In this document: positions 1 to 6,532 of the stretch, in pieces | Numbering within the stretch: position 1 is the first letter of the stretch | Layout: the number at the start of each line of letters is the position of its first letter | Assembly: GCA_964517495.1 (NCBI GenBank) | Contig: CAZFER010000125.1 | Location: 1-9,141, forward strand | Reading direction: 5' to 3' | Source of the DNA: CAZFER01 sp964517495 | Lineage (GTDB): Bacteria > Hinthialibacterota > Hinthialibacteria > Hinthialibacterales > Hinthialibacteraceae | DNA: 9,141 nt | Made by a program: the position numbers and the translations under genes | The notes under the pieces: model-generated | Seen by the model: only the letters and a program-made list of their open reading frames with translations | Databases searched by the model: none | Told to the model about the DNA's origin: nothing

Positions 1-357
1 ATGCAAGAAAACACCATCAATGAATGGAAAGAGCAAATTTACGCTGAATTAGAGGCTGCTCACACTGCAAAGGAAGCCGCTATATCTGAAATGGAGGCCG
101 CTAAATCTGAAATGGAGACCGCTAAATCTGAAATGGAGACCGCTAAATCTGAAATGGAGACCGCTAAATCTGAAATGGAGGCCGCTAAATCTGAAATGGA
201 GGCCGCTAAAGAGGAAGCCTCTTCCAAAACAGCTCTATTAGCCTCCAAAGATGCTCAATTGAAAGCAGGAAAAGCCGAATTGGAGCGTGAGCGGCAAGAA
301 AAAGAAGAACTTAAAAAAATGCTCAAAAAAATGGGAATGGATCCTAATCAATTATAA
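1..357 (+). CDS. Coiled-coil protein with heptad repeats; possibly the C-terminal part of a Uma2/Rpn-like protein
   Basis: An open frame runs from the first base of the window to a TAA at 355-357, giving 118 residues if the ATG at position 1 is the start. Upstream sequence is absent, so this may be only the 3' end of a longer gene. The protein is highly charged and almost wholly helical. Residues 29-70 are six exact SEMEAAK/SEMETAK heptads with Met and Ala in the a/d positions, followed by a Lys/Glu-rich helix and the ending KKMGMDPNQL. A short charged coiled coil closing with a 'lGiDPdqL'-type motif is typical of the C-termini of Uma2 (DUF820) and some Rpn-like PD-(D/E)XK nuclease-fold proteins. 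No nuclease core is visible here. The function of this fragment is therefore unknown, and the family link rests on that short tail. The next gene lies about 105 bp downstream on the same strand. Confidence 0.6.
   Translation: MQENTINEWKEQIYAELEAAHTAKEAAISEMEAAKSEMETAKSEMETAKSEMETAKSEMEAAKSEMEAAKEEASSKTALLASKDAQLKAGKAELERERQEKEELKKMLKKMGMDPNQL
85..210. repeat. Six tandem 21-bp repeats (heptad-coding)
   Basis: Six consecutive in-frame 21-bp units begin at 85, 106, 127, 148, 169 and 190. Each encodes one heptad, SEM-E-(A/T)-AK. They differ at one base only: units 1, 5 and 6 have GAGGCC (Ala) and units 2-4 have GAGACC (Thr). The near identity at third-codon positions points to recent slippage or unequal exchange rather than old protein-level repetition. 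Copy number is probably variable between strains. Confidence 0.95.
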
Positions 358-449
358 CCTTTATGGTGCGATAATATTTTCAAAACACATGACTTATAGC
401 AACAAACATGCAGTTAAGATAATTTTATTAAGTCAAACAAATATATTTT

Positions 450-455
450 GAGGGA
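450..455 (+). promoter_or_regulatory. Ribosome binding site that fixes the start of the secreted protein
   Basis: GAGGGA lies 7 nt upstream of the ATG at 463. An in-frame TTG at 448 overlaps this site and would add five residues (MREIN) in front of the signal peptide. The Shine-Dalgarno spacing and the signal-peptide geometry both favour ATG 463. Confidence 0.7.
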
Positions 456-462
456 AATCAAT

Positions 463-1188
463 ATGAAACGTTTTATTGCACTGCTACTCATATTAATGCT
501 ATCATTCGTGACCTGGGCACAAGATCAATCCAAGGAACAAGGAAAACAATCTCCTGAATCCGGCACGATTTATAAAATTCAGGTTCGTGTTATTCATGCG
601 GGAACAACTGGTATTTACGGAAATGTGCCGCGGGAACTTTCCGATATGCGCCAATTACTGACCAAAGCCTTCAAATATCCCTCATATCAGCTTTCAAATT
701 CGATTCGGCTTAGCGTGTTTGGGGATGAAGATGCGGTAGCATTGGTTTATCCCGAACATTATCTTCGTATAATCCCTAAAGGTGGTACAAAAAATGGGCA
801 GGGATTAAAACTCAAAGCGGAACTTTTTCATGTATCCGAAGAAGTGGATTCGAAATCCAAACTATTTCTGGGCAATGTACCTCCGTTACAAAATCTTAAC
901 CAATCGCGTTCTGAGGAAAATGGAGATTCCCAACCCGCCTCACCCTTTATGGGAGTTGAAGAAAAGAAGAAAGGCCGGGAAAAACCACTCTTCCCCATCG
1001 TAAGTTCCGCAGTGTTGATAACGTCCGAATCATGGGAAGCGTTTGGTGGTGTGCCGGTTCGAGTGGATGCTCAATCCCAAGTGTCATCGAACCGCCTATC
1101 TACCTCGCCCACATCTGTTGTGACCGGAGGAAAACCGGCGGGCATTCAAAAATATCTTATTTTGGGGATGCAACTCGAGGATTTATAG
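463..1188 (+). CDS. Secreted protein of unknown function
   Basis: The product is 241 residues from ATG 463, chosen over the upstream TTG 448 because GAGGGA sits at the right distance. Residues 1-19 form a Sec signal peptide: MKRF, a Leu/Ile-rich core, then TWA with likely cleavage before Q20. The mature protein starts with a polar linker. A beta-rich segment follows (about 36-125), with KIQVRVIHA, a helix ending in LLTKAFKYPSYQL, and a strand ending LRIIPKGG. A charged, low-complexity insert covers roughly 140-176 (EEKKKGREK). A second beta segment (about 178-202, SSAVLITSESWEAFGGVPVRV) and a final strand, KYLILGMQLED, close the protein. This order (helix with F-x-Y-x-SY, then short strands, then a closing 'LI.G...' strand) resembles small secreted beta proteins seen in Deltaproteobacteria and Planctomycetes, but I cannot name the family. 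It should be periplasmic or surface-exposed. It converges with the DUF2203 gene, leaving 9 bp between the stops. Confidence 0.8.
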   Translation: MKRFIALLLILMLSFVTWAQDQSKEQGKQSPESGTIYKIQVRVIHAGTTGIYGNVPRELSDMRQLLTKAFKYPSYQLSNSIRLSVFGDEDAVALVYPEHYLRIIPKGGTKNGQGLKLKAELFHVSEEVDSKSKLFLGNVPPLQNLNQSRSEENGDSQPASPFMGVEEKKKGREKPLFPIVSSAVLITSESWEAFGGVPVRVDAQSQVSSNRLSTSPTSVVTGGKPAGIQKYLILGMQLEDL

Positions 1189-1197
1189 GTAAGAAGA

Positions 1198-1608
1198 TTA
1201 CTCCATATCACTTGGAATAGGTTGTCTTCCAGCATAACCCGTTTCAAGGTCATGCCAATACTGGATTTGATTTCCATCCGCCAATTCATAACATAAAAAC
1301 ACTTCACGTCCCTGTATAAATGCGGGGAAATCGATTAAACCACGTGAGACATCTTGAATAACAATACCGTGATCCACTATTTCAGTCACCAATGCATCTA
1401 TCTCATCCAAAATATTTTTCTTGGATCGGCCTTGCTTTTTATGGTGGCCATTTACTCGTCCAGAAGTTAACTTTTCGACATCAAACGATAATTCCTCCAT
1501 ATTTCTGGTTTCATGAATCAAAGAATGGACTTGAAAGAATATTTCTTGCATGCGTGGAATCAATTCGTTCGCTTCACGCAATGTGAAATGAGTATCGAAA
1601 TGTGGCAT
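1198..1608 (-). CDS. DUF2203 family protein
   Basis: A 136-residue cytoplasmic protein starts at the ATG at 1608, with AGGAG about 6 nt upstream. The DUF2203 signature is clear. It opens with FTLREANELIPRM (residues 8-20). A charged helical stretch follows, with a Lys/Arg/His-rich loop at about 51-64. The conserved C-terminal half then reads GLIDFPAF (90-97), GREVFLCYEL (100-109), IQYWHDLE (115-122) and GYAGRQP (124-130). Length fits the family. Its biochemical role is unknown; the invariant Asp, Trp-His and Gly-Arg residues hint at a small binding or enzymatic site, but that is inference. It follows the Nudix gene by 70 bp on the same strand and may be the last gene of a mutase-Nudix-DUF2203 transcript. 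No hairpin terminator is visible in the 9-bp gap to the converging neighbour. Confidence 0.9.
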   Translation of the reverse strand: MPHFDTHFTLREANELIPRMQEIFFQVHSLIHETRNMEELSFDVEKLTSGRVNGHHKKQGRSKKNILDEIDALVTEIVDHGIVIQDVSRGLIDFPAFIQGREVFLCYELADGNQIQYWHDLETGYAGRQPIPSDME

Positions 1609-1678
1609 TGCTCTCCTATTCCGTAATCGCTACTTAATTTCTATTTTTTATCGCATATGAGCGACTCATGGATATTAT

Positions 1679-2230
1679 TTATTGACCATCAAGATGTGAC
1701 AAGAGATAAAAGTAAAAGGCGTTTAACACTAAGGAATGGGTAATTGTCCCGTTTTGAACCAACTGGGGAATATGATCCAACGGAACCAACTCAATTTGAA
1801 TATCCTCACCTTCATCCAACGTTTGCGTATGCTTTTGTTCAACATTTTCCGCCAGGAAAAGATGACAGGTATTGTTAAGAATAGCGGGATTAGGACTTAC
1901 CTTACCTAATTTGATGATCTGATCAGAATCGTATCCCGTTTCTTCCCTTAATTCGCGACGAGCGGCTTCCACCATTGATGGGTCTTCAGCGTCGGCTAAA
2001 CCACCGGGGATTTCAAGGGTTAATTCTTCTGTTCCGAAGCGATATTGGCGAACCATTACAACTTCTCGATTTTTTGTGAGTGGGATGATGTTTATCCAAT
2101 CCCGCGTTTCCAGAACATAAACGGGCAGTTCTTTGCCGGTACGCGGAGAAACACAAATATCCTCGCGTAAATGAAAAATACGATAATGGGCCACATAACG
2201 GCTTGCTTTTTTTTTCCATAAACGACCCAT
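1679..2230 (-). CDS. Nudix hydrolase, ADP-ribose pyrophosphatase-like
   Basis: A 183-residue protein with the layout of the ADP-ribose/ADP-sugar pyrophosphatase branch of the Nudix superfamily, which cleaves NDP-X to NMP plus P-X using Mg2+. Visible landmarks are WINIIPLT (45-52), VVMVRQYRFGTEELTLEIPGG (58-77, with the RQYR and E-x-PGG signatures) and the Nudix helix RRELREETGY (91-100), whose E93, E96 and E97 should bind metal. SPNPAILNN (112-120) follows, placing a proline about 15-16 residues after the box as in ADP-ribose hydrolases. The loop between the box glycine and the RE motif (GLADAEDPSMVEAAR) is one residue longer than the classical spacing, a variant found in other Nudix proteins. 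The ATG at 2230 is the first start after an in-frame TAA. The best Shine-Dalgarno (AGGAGT, 2248-2253) lies 17 nt away, which is unusually far. The gene is 34 bp behind the mutase gene and probably cotranscribed. The physiological substrate is not determined. Confidence 0.9.
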   Translation of the reverse strand: MGRLWKKKASRYVAHYRIFHLREDICVSPRTGKELPVYVLETRDWINIIPLTKNREVVMVRQYRFGTEELTLEIPGGLADAEDPSMVEAARRELREETGYDSDQIIKLGKVSPNPAILNNTCHLFLAENVEQKHTQTLDEGEDIQIELVPLDHIPQLVQNGTITHSLVLNAFYFYLLSHLDGQ

Positions 2231-2264
2231 ATGAGTTTCTTATTTGCACTCCTTTTAATTGCGC

Positions 2265-4505
2265 TTAAACGGCTCCAACACGTCGGCGCAGTTCAGCAAC
2301 AAGTTCCTTTGCTTTTTCTTTAAGATTCTTTTTAGTTTCTGTCAGTGTTTCTTTTGTTACATTTGCTTGATGCAACTGTAGATGAAAGCGTAGCGCGTTA
2401 GAAGTACCACTTGGGCGGAAAGTTAAATAGTTCCATTTTTCCTCATCAAAGTAGAAACGCACGCCTTCATCCGGGAAACCGTCAAAATTGGCTTTATCAT
2501 ATTTCCCTGTCCAATAGATCGCAGTCGAGGTAACGGGTACGCCTGCCAATGAAATAGATCCTTTATCACACTCTTCTTTTAGATCGAGTATGCCTTGAAT
2601 CACTTCACGTTTTTTAATATAGCCTTCCATCCCGTCATACTCTCCATCGAGGGGATCAGGCTCATAATAATTAAGGAAATACCCAATTTCCGGGTCGAGG
2701 AAGACATTCTCATCAATGAGTGAATAGAGAGTGGTCCCTTTTTGTTTGGCGTATGAGGCTATTTCAGCCAATAAAAGCGCTGCCAAGGTTCCATCCTTGT
2801 CACGCACATGACCATCGTCTCCCATCGATACGGCATCAGGTGGCGGCCCTCCCAGTATGGAAAACCCGCTACTTTGCTCCATCGCAGCGAGATTGTATTT
2901 CCTTTGTCCATTATTCATATCCACCCATGAATGCATAAAGGGATGGCATTTGGGATTATTTGGGGCAAGCCGCCCTTCATTTATATCAGGTAGAGAATCA
3001 TTTTGCCACGCTTCATTCACACACATGGCAAGCATGGCAAATCCCACCCAACTTTTTGTTACACCAATCCCATATTTTTTCGCCAATTTGATTAATGCAT
3101 CACTGGTGGTATGCGACATGGAAATAAAGCGTATTTCCGGATTTTGCACGGAACCATACTGTTCAACTTCCTGTTGCAAGCGATACCACAATATCAATGC
3201 CCAGAGATCATCAGCGGGAAGCAAGGTATAGGTGCGGCCATCATGAAGTTCCTGTTGTTGTTCCGGGACTTTCACGATCAGACCGCAACGGTCGGCGTCT
3301 GGATCCGTGCCAATTAGAATATCCAAATTATCAAAAACCCCAGGATATTCTTCCTGAAAAGCCTGAACAGCGATAGCCGCTGCCCGTGTGTCACCCGGAT
3401 CAGGCTGCTGCTCATGCCCTGGTTCACTATTGAAACAAGGGAACATTCCATCCAGTTCATTCAACCGTTGAATGGGAAGAATGTTGGAAAAACCGGATTC
3501 TTGTAACAACCGGGGAACCGCTATGCGGCCAGCACCGTGATAGGCACAAAATCCGATATTTAAGGGTTTTTTGTTATCTTTTTGCGATTCGATAATATCT
3601 TTGCGAATAACAAACTTTTTCACGTGTTCGATATGGCGGGTATGCATATCAATAAGATGGTCCTCGCGTCCGAAATAATTCAGCCCTTCGACGGGTTTGG
3701 CACCACCTAAAAACCAGAGTTGATCTTTTCCGGCATCTTCAAACTTGATCAATTTTATATCGGCGGATGTCGCTGAACTGATATAATCACGGACGATAGT
3801 GGCTCGGTCTTCCAAACTGAATTGCGAACCATTGCCACAGGAAACTTTATAACCATTGTAACGGTAATCATTATGGCTGGCTGAAATTAAAATCCCGATA
3901 TCAGCCCGCAGGTTAGGGACCGCAAAGGTCAATTCAGGATAGGGGCACGCTTCATCAAAGAGGTATATGGTTAATTCATAGGCTAAAAACAAGCGTGAAA
4001 TAAGTTGAGCGAAAGTCTGCCCGCAGATGCGGCTGTCATAGCCAATGACGATCTTGTTCATCCCTCGGTCCAAGGCAAATTTGGCAACGCCTACGGATTT
4101 TAAAAGCAGGACTTTATCGTTAATCGTTGCGGGGCCTTTTAAAATTTTCGCTGTTAAGCCATCTTTTTTCAGCTTAAGAATGGATTCCTTATCAAACGCC
4201 ATGCGTCCTCGAATCCCAGCGGTGCCGAAACTGATATCTTGAAGAAACACATCAACAATTTCCGCCCATTTTTCCTCCTGGATGGCTTCTGTAATGCCTT
4301 CGACAATATTAGCTGAGAAATTGCCGATATACGGATCTTCCATCCATTCCTTTAAATTGGGAATAACATTGGCTCGTGCTTTATCAAAATATTCAATAGC
4401 GGATTTAGGAAGTCCATTAGGATGGTCGCTTTTTAAGTTGCTCTCTTTTTCATCCAAAAAGGCAGTAATACCCGCTTGGGCTTTTTCCAAAAGTCCGTCT
4501 GACAT
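2265..4505 (-). CDS. Phosphosugar mutase (phosphoglucomutase/phosphomannomutase superfamily), long divergent form
   Basis: A 746-residue alpha-D-phosphohexomutase with the four-domain order of the superfamily. FGTAGIRGRM (93-102) is the N-terminal phosphate-contact loop. SASHND (208-213) carries the catalytic phosphoserine S210. DPDADR (401-406) is the metal-binding loop. EQSSG (543-547) with RDKDG (568-572) is the sugar-specificity region, and RPSGT (697-701) is the C-terminal phosphate-binding loop. It would interconvert 1- and 6-phosphorylated hexoses in the cytoplasm, in the style of PGM2-type enzymes. It is longer than the usual 550-620 residues, with extra sequence near 240-310 and 500-540. 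Three conserved positions differ: VGFK is VGFA (487-490), EES is EQS, and SGTEP is SGTSN. The residues needed for phosphoryl transfer are kept, so it is probably active, but the sugar specificity is uncertain. The ATG at 4505 has GAAAGGT 8 nt upstream. The Nudix gene follows after 34 bp. Confidence 0.9.
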   Translation of the reverse strand: MSDGLLEKAQAGITAFLDEKESNLKSDHPNGLPKSAIEYFDKARANVIPNLKEWMEDPYIGNFSANIVEGITEAIQEEKWAEIVDVFLQDISFGTAGIRGRMAFDKESILKLKKDGLTAKILKGPATINDKVLLLKSVGVAKFALDRGMNKIVIGYDSRICGQTFAQLISRLFLAYELTIYLFDEACPYPELTFAVPNLRADIGILISASHNDYRYNGYKVSCGNGSQFSLEDRATIVRDYISSATSADIKLIKFEDAGKDQLWFLGGAKPVEGLNYFGREDHLIDMHTRHIEHVKKFVIRKDIIESQKDNKKPLNIGFCAYHGAGRIAVPRLLQESGFSNILPIQRLNELDGMFPCFNSEPGHEQQPDPGDTRAAAIAVQAFQEEYPGVFDNLDILIGTDPDADRCGLIVKVPEQQQELHDGRTYTLLPADDLWALILWYRLQQEVEQYGSVQNPEIRFISMSHTTSDALIKLAKKYGIGVTKSWVGFAMLAMCVNEAWQNDSLPDINEGRLAPNNPKCHPFMHSWVDMNNGQRKYNLAAMEQSSGFSILGGPPPDAVSMGDDGHVRDKDGTLAALLLAEIASYAKQKGTTLYSLIDENVFLDPEIGYFLNYYEPDPLDGEYDGMEGYIKKREVIQGILDLKEECDKGSISLAGVPVTSTAIYWTGKYDKANFDGFPDEGVRFYFDEEKWNYLTFRPSGTSNALRFHLQLHQANVTKETLTETKKNLKEKAKELVAELRRRVGAV

Positions 4506-4624
4506 CGAAAATGACCTTTCTTGATCAAAATTGGTTAAAGTCAGAATCTTACTATGGATTGCCTCAAAATCAGAGTCTTGCTGAATAGGTTAAAGATAAA
4601 TTAAAAATTTCTTTGAGCATTGAA

Positions 4625-6193
4625 CTAGTTTTCGTTCAAAAGAAACGGGCCGGGGCGGGAACCTATTCGTGGAACACGATGCGAACGAGAGCCGTTGGTT
4701 GTGAGGAAATAATGCTGATGTTCAGGGCCTTTGAGTGATATAAAACCACTATAAATAACACCATGATTGTTATCCCGTGATTGATTTGGGACTCTGAAAA
4801 GGTCATAAGGTTTATCATTAATAACAACTCGAACATACGTGGGAGGACGATTGTGCAGGTCTCGATAAATACACCGCACATGAAAGGTATTTTGATTAAC
4901 ACCAACCTGTCGGTAAATTTCCGCACCATGCAAATAGGGAGGTGGATCGCTTGCCTTGATCCCAAGATGTTCAGCAAGTGAGCGAACCATTAATTCACCC
5001 TCGATCATTAGATCATCTGTGGTTTTATAAAATAACAGTTCATCACCAAAGACATCAGGATAAATAAAATCACTCATATAAAATCCGGTAATCGCCTTGG
5101 GAAAAAGCTCCCACACGAATCTTGAAAAACGGGTGTCCTGCTTTAACCGATCCACATTCCGATACCAGGGAAGGTATTTTTTCTCCATCATGTCCACAAA
5201 CAGTTTATCCTGGTTGGTTTGTTGATCGTCGGCCGTGAATTCGCGCCGTACCAGGTTTTCTATCCAGCTGTTGGAATGAATGCGAAAGGAATAATCGATG
5301 CTGTTTCCTTTATCTTTCCATTGCTGCAAAAAGAGTTTCATTTGCCTTTGCTCATGGAACGAATAGGTGGTTTCCGGCCAGGTTTCTGTCCAAAACACAT
5401 CGCCTCCACCCTCGCGAAGGGGGTGAATTACTCGCCCCATCGTAACGCCATCTGCATCAAATATGGGAACTATCAAAAACGTACATCGCCTTTTGATGGC
5501 GGATGCTACGGCATCATCTGATAATATGAACCTAATGACACCTAATGCCAGCCATGATCCGGCTGATTCATAGGCATCTTCGCGGCATAATAATAGCACT
5601 CCCTTTTTCTCATTGCTTTGAATTTCCGGATCCGTAATGGACAGGATCGGAATACTCGCATTATGGATGGCGGAAGCACATAAGTTATTTACATTCACAT
5701 GAGAGTGGTTTGCAATATTTTGGGTGATTTGATCCAAAAAAGAATTGGAAAAGGGCGGTGCATAGGCAATCCAGGCTCGATTTTTTGCAAAAGTGTGGGT
5801 AAATGAAAAACGAACAACCGCCTGATTCTCATTTAGTGGAACAATAATTCGATCTTTGATGAATGACCAATGCTGACGGTCATAGCTGACGACCGGGACA
5901 TTGTGCTCTCCAAAATAATCCGCACGAGCCTTTTCGAACACAAATGTTAGAGTTTGATTCAAACAATGATCGACTTGGAAATAATACCATAAATCACCAG
6001 AACCAGCGGCATGTTGAAGTACAATCTCCCCCTTTTCATTTTGTTTCCAGCCACCCAGGCTTCCGTTTTCAAATGAGGCAGTGAGTTGTAAATTCTGATG
6101 ATCTTCTACGGCAGCGAATGCAGGTAATGAAAAAACTGCCATTAATACCATTAAGTGAAATAAGAAGAAAAAGGGAGTAACAATTATTTTCAT
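4625..6193 (-). CDS. Secreted M14 carboxypeptidase-like protein with degenerate active site and C-terminal Ig-like domain
   Basis: A 522-residue exported protein. Residues 1-27 are a signal peptide ending PAFA. Residues about 36-150 resemble the beta-sandwich that precedes the peptidase domain in cytosolic-carboxypeptidase-like M14 proteins (LWYYFQVD, then VVSYDRQHWSFI, then AWIAYAPPF). Residues about 155-410 follow the M14 fold. The zinc motif R-x-H-x-x-E reads REDAYE (204-209), so the first His ligand is Asp206. NPDGV reads DADGV (246-250). The DLNR substrate-binding motif is absent where GGDVFWTETW (263-272) aligns. The third zinc ligand is kept as H306 (FRIHSNS). No glutamate aligns with the catalytic Glu near AITGFYMS (367-374). 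Residues about 430-515 look like an Ig-type domain (IYRDLHNRPPTYVRVVI, then GVIYSGFISL and HYFLTTNG). I infer a non-peptidase binding role. The start has no clear Shine-Dalgarno and is chosen for the intact signal peptide. Confidence 0.75.
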   Translation of the reverse strand: MKIIVTPFFFLFHLMVLMAVFSLPAFAAVEDHQNLQLTASFENGSLGGWKQNEKGEIVLQHAAGSGDLWYYFQVDHCLNQTLTFVFEKARADYFGEHNVPVVSYDRQHWSFIKDRIIVPLNENQAVVRFSFTHTFAKNRAWIAYAPPFSNSFLDQITQNIANHSHVNVNNLCASAIHNASIPILSITDPEIQSNEKKGVLLLCREDAYESAGSWLALGVIRFILSDDAVASAIKRRCTFLIVPIFDADGVTMGRVIHPLREGGGDVFWTETWPETTYSFHEQRQMKLFLQQWKDKGNSIDYSFRIHSNSWIENLVRREFTADDQQTNQDKLFVDMMEKKYLPWYRNVDRLKQDTRFSRFVWELFPKAITGFYMSDFIYPDVFGDELLFYKTTDDLMIEGELMVRSLAEHLGIKASDPPPYLHGAEIYRQVGVNQNTFHVRCIYRDLHNRPPTYVRVVINDKPYDLFRVPNQSRDNNHGVIYSGFISLKGPEHQHYFLTTNGSRSHRVPRIGSRPGPFLLNEN

Positions 6194-6309
6194 TATTAAG
6201 TATTATTAGATAACCGTTGAGTTTTAATAAATTATCACTTAAGTTAACACATAATGAAAATGGTTTCAATGAAGAAGCTGTAATAATAAAAGATGAATGT
6301 GCCACTATA

Positions 6310-6457
6310 TTTCAACCCTCCCCTTGCCCTTCCAGGCTTGGGAGGTGAATGGATCATTCATCCGTTTAGCGATTCACCTAAGTTTTGTTTTTCAAAAAAG
6401 TTATCGGCTATCCACGTCTCCCCCAAGATTCTGGGGGAGATACCGAGGGGGTTGAAA
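6310..6457. repeat. MITE/REP-like non-coding element with terminal inverted repeats and internal hairpins
   Basis: The ends are perfect 9-bp inverted repeats: TTTCAACCC at 6310-6318 and GGGTTGAAA at 6449-6457, bounding 148 bp. Inside are a 6-bp stem (CCTCCC 6317-6322 with GGGAGG 6340-6345) and a strong perfect 9-bp stem (TCTCCCCCA 6417-6425 with TGGGGGAGA 6432-6440) around a 6-base loop. C-rich and G-rich blocks of this type (CCCTCCCC, GGGGGAGA, GAGGGGG) are characteristic of dispersed intergenic repeats in many genomes. It codes for nothing convincing. Copies elsewhere in the genome cannot be checked from this window. Confidence 0.6.
6417..6440. repeat. Perfect 9-bp hairpin within the repeat element
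   Basis: TCTCCCCCA and TGGGGGAGA pair fully around the loop AGATTC. It lies downstream of the ROK stop on the minus strand, but the first T-run in that direction comes about 15-20 nt after the stem. A factor-independent terminator role is therefore possible but not canonical. It may equally block exonucleases or simply be the core of the repeat. Confidence 0.6.
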
Positions 6458-6532
6458 ATCACCCTCGCAATCATAACTTCATTATTCGAATTTAAGGCAA
6501 AATAATAAAATTTTGTCCTTACTGAGCATAAC

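Larger units (their letters stand above)
6194..6532. other. Intergenic gap without a convincing gene
   Basis: This 339-bp stretch separates the ROK gene from the M14-like gene, both on the minus strand. The side next to the M14-like gene (6194-6300) is A+T-rich and may hold its promoter, but I cannot pick out convincing -35 and -10 boxes. Positions 6310-6457 hold an inverted-repeat element, described separately. The last 75 bases before the ROK stop are A+T-rich and show no hairpin followed by a T-run. Confidence 0.7.

Noticed and set aside
60..248. Minus-strand 62-residue open frame with repeated ISDLAAS-type heptads
   Set aside because: It is the antisense reading of the 21-bp repeat array. 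Repeats keep all frames open, and there is no independent start signal.
463..1188. Reading 1-357 and 463-1188 as a toxin-antitoxin or defence pair
   Set aside because: The second protein has a Sec signal peptide and its own ribosome binding site, and neither shows a toxin, antitoxin or defence motif.
2013..2249. Alternative minus-strand frame starting GTG at 2249, just after the AGGAGT
   Set aside because: The Shine-Dalgarno abuts or overlaps the GTG, and the 78-residue product has no family features, while the other frame encodes a full Nudix protein.
2720..3317. Three overlapping plus-strand open frames opposite the mutase gene
   Set aside because: They lie wholly inside the strongly conserved mutase coding sequence and show no recognisable domain or start signal.
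5219..5521. 100-residue plus-strand open frame inside the M14-like gene
   Set aside because: It is antisense to a protein with signal peptide and recognisable domains, and it lacks a ribosome binding site.
6417..6440. Hairpin as a classical intrinsic terminator for the SIS-ROK operon
   Set aside because: No T-run follows directly on either strand and the hairpin belongs to a larger inverted-repeat element, so I annotate it as a repeat only.
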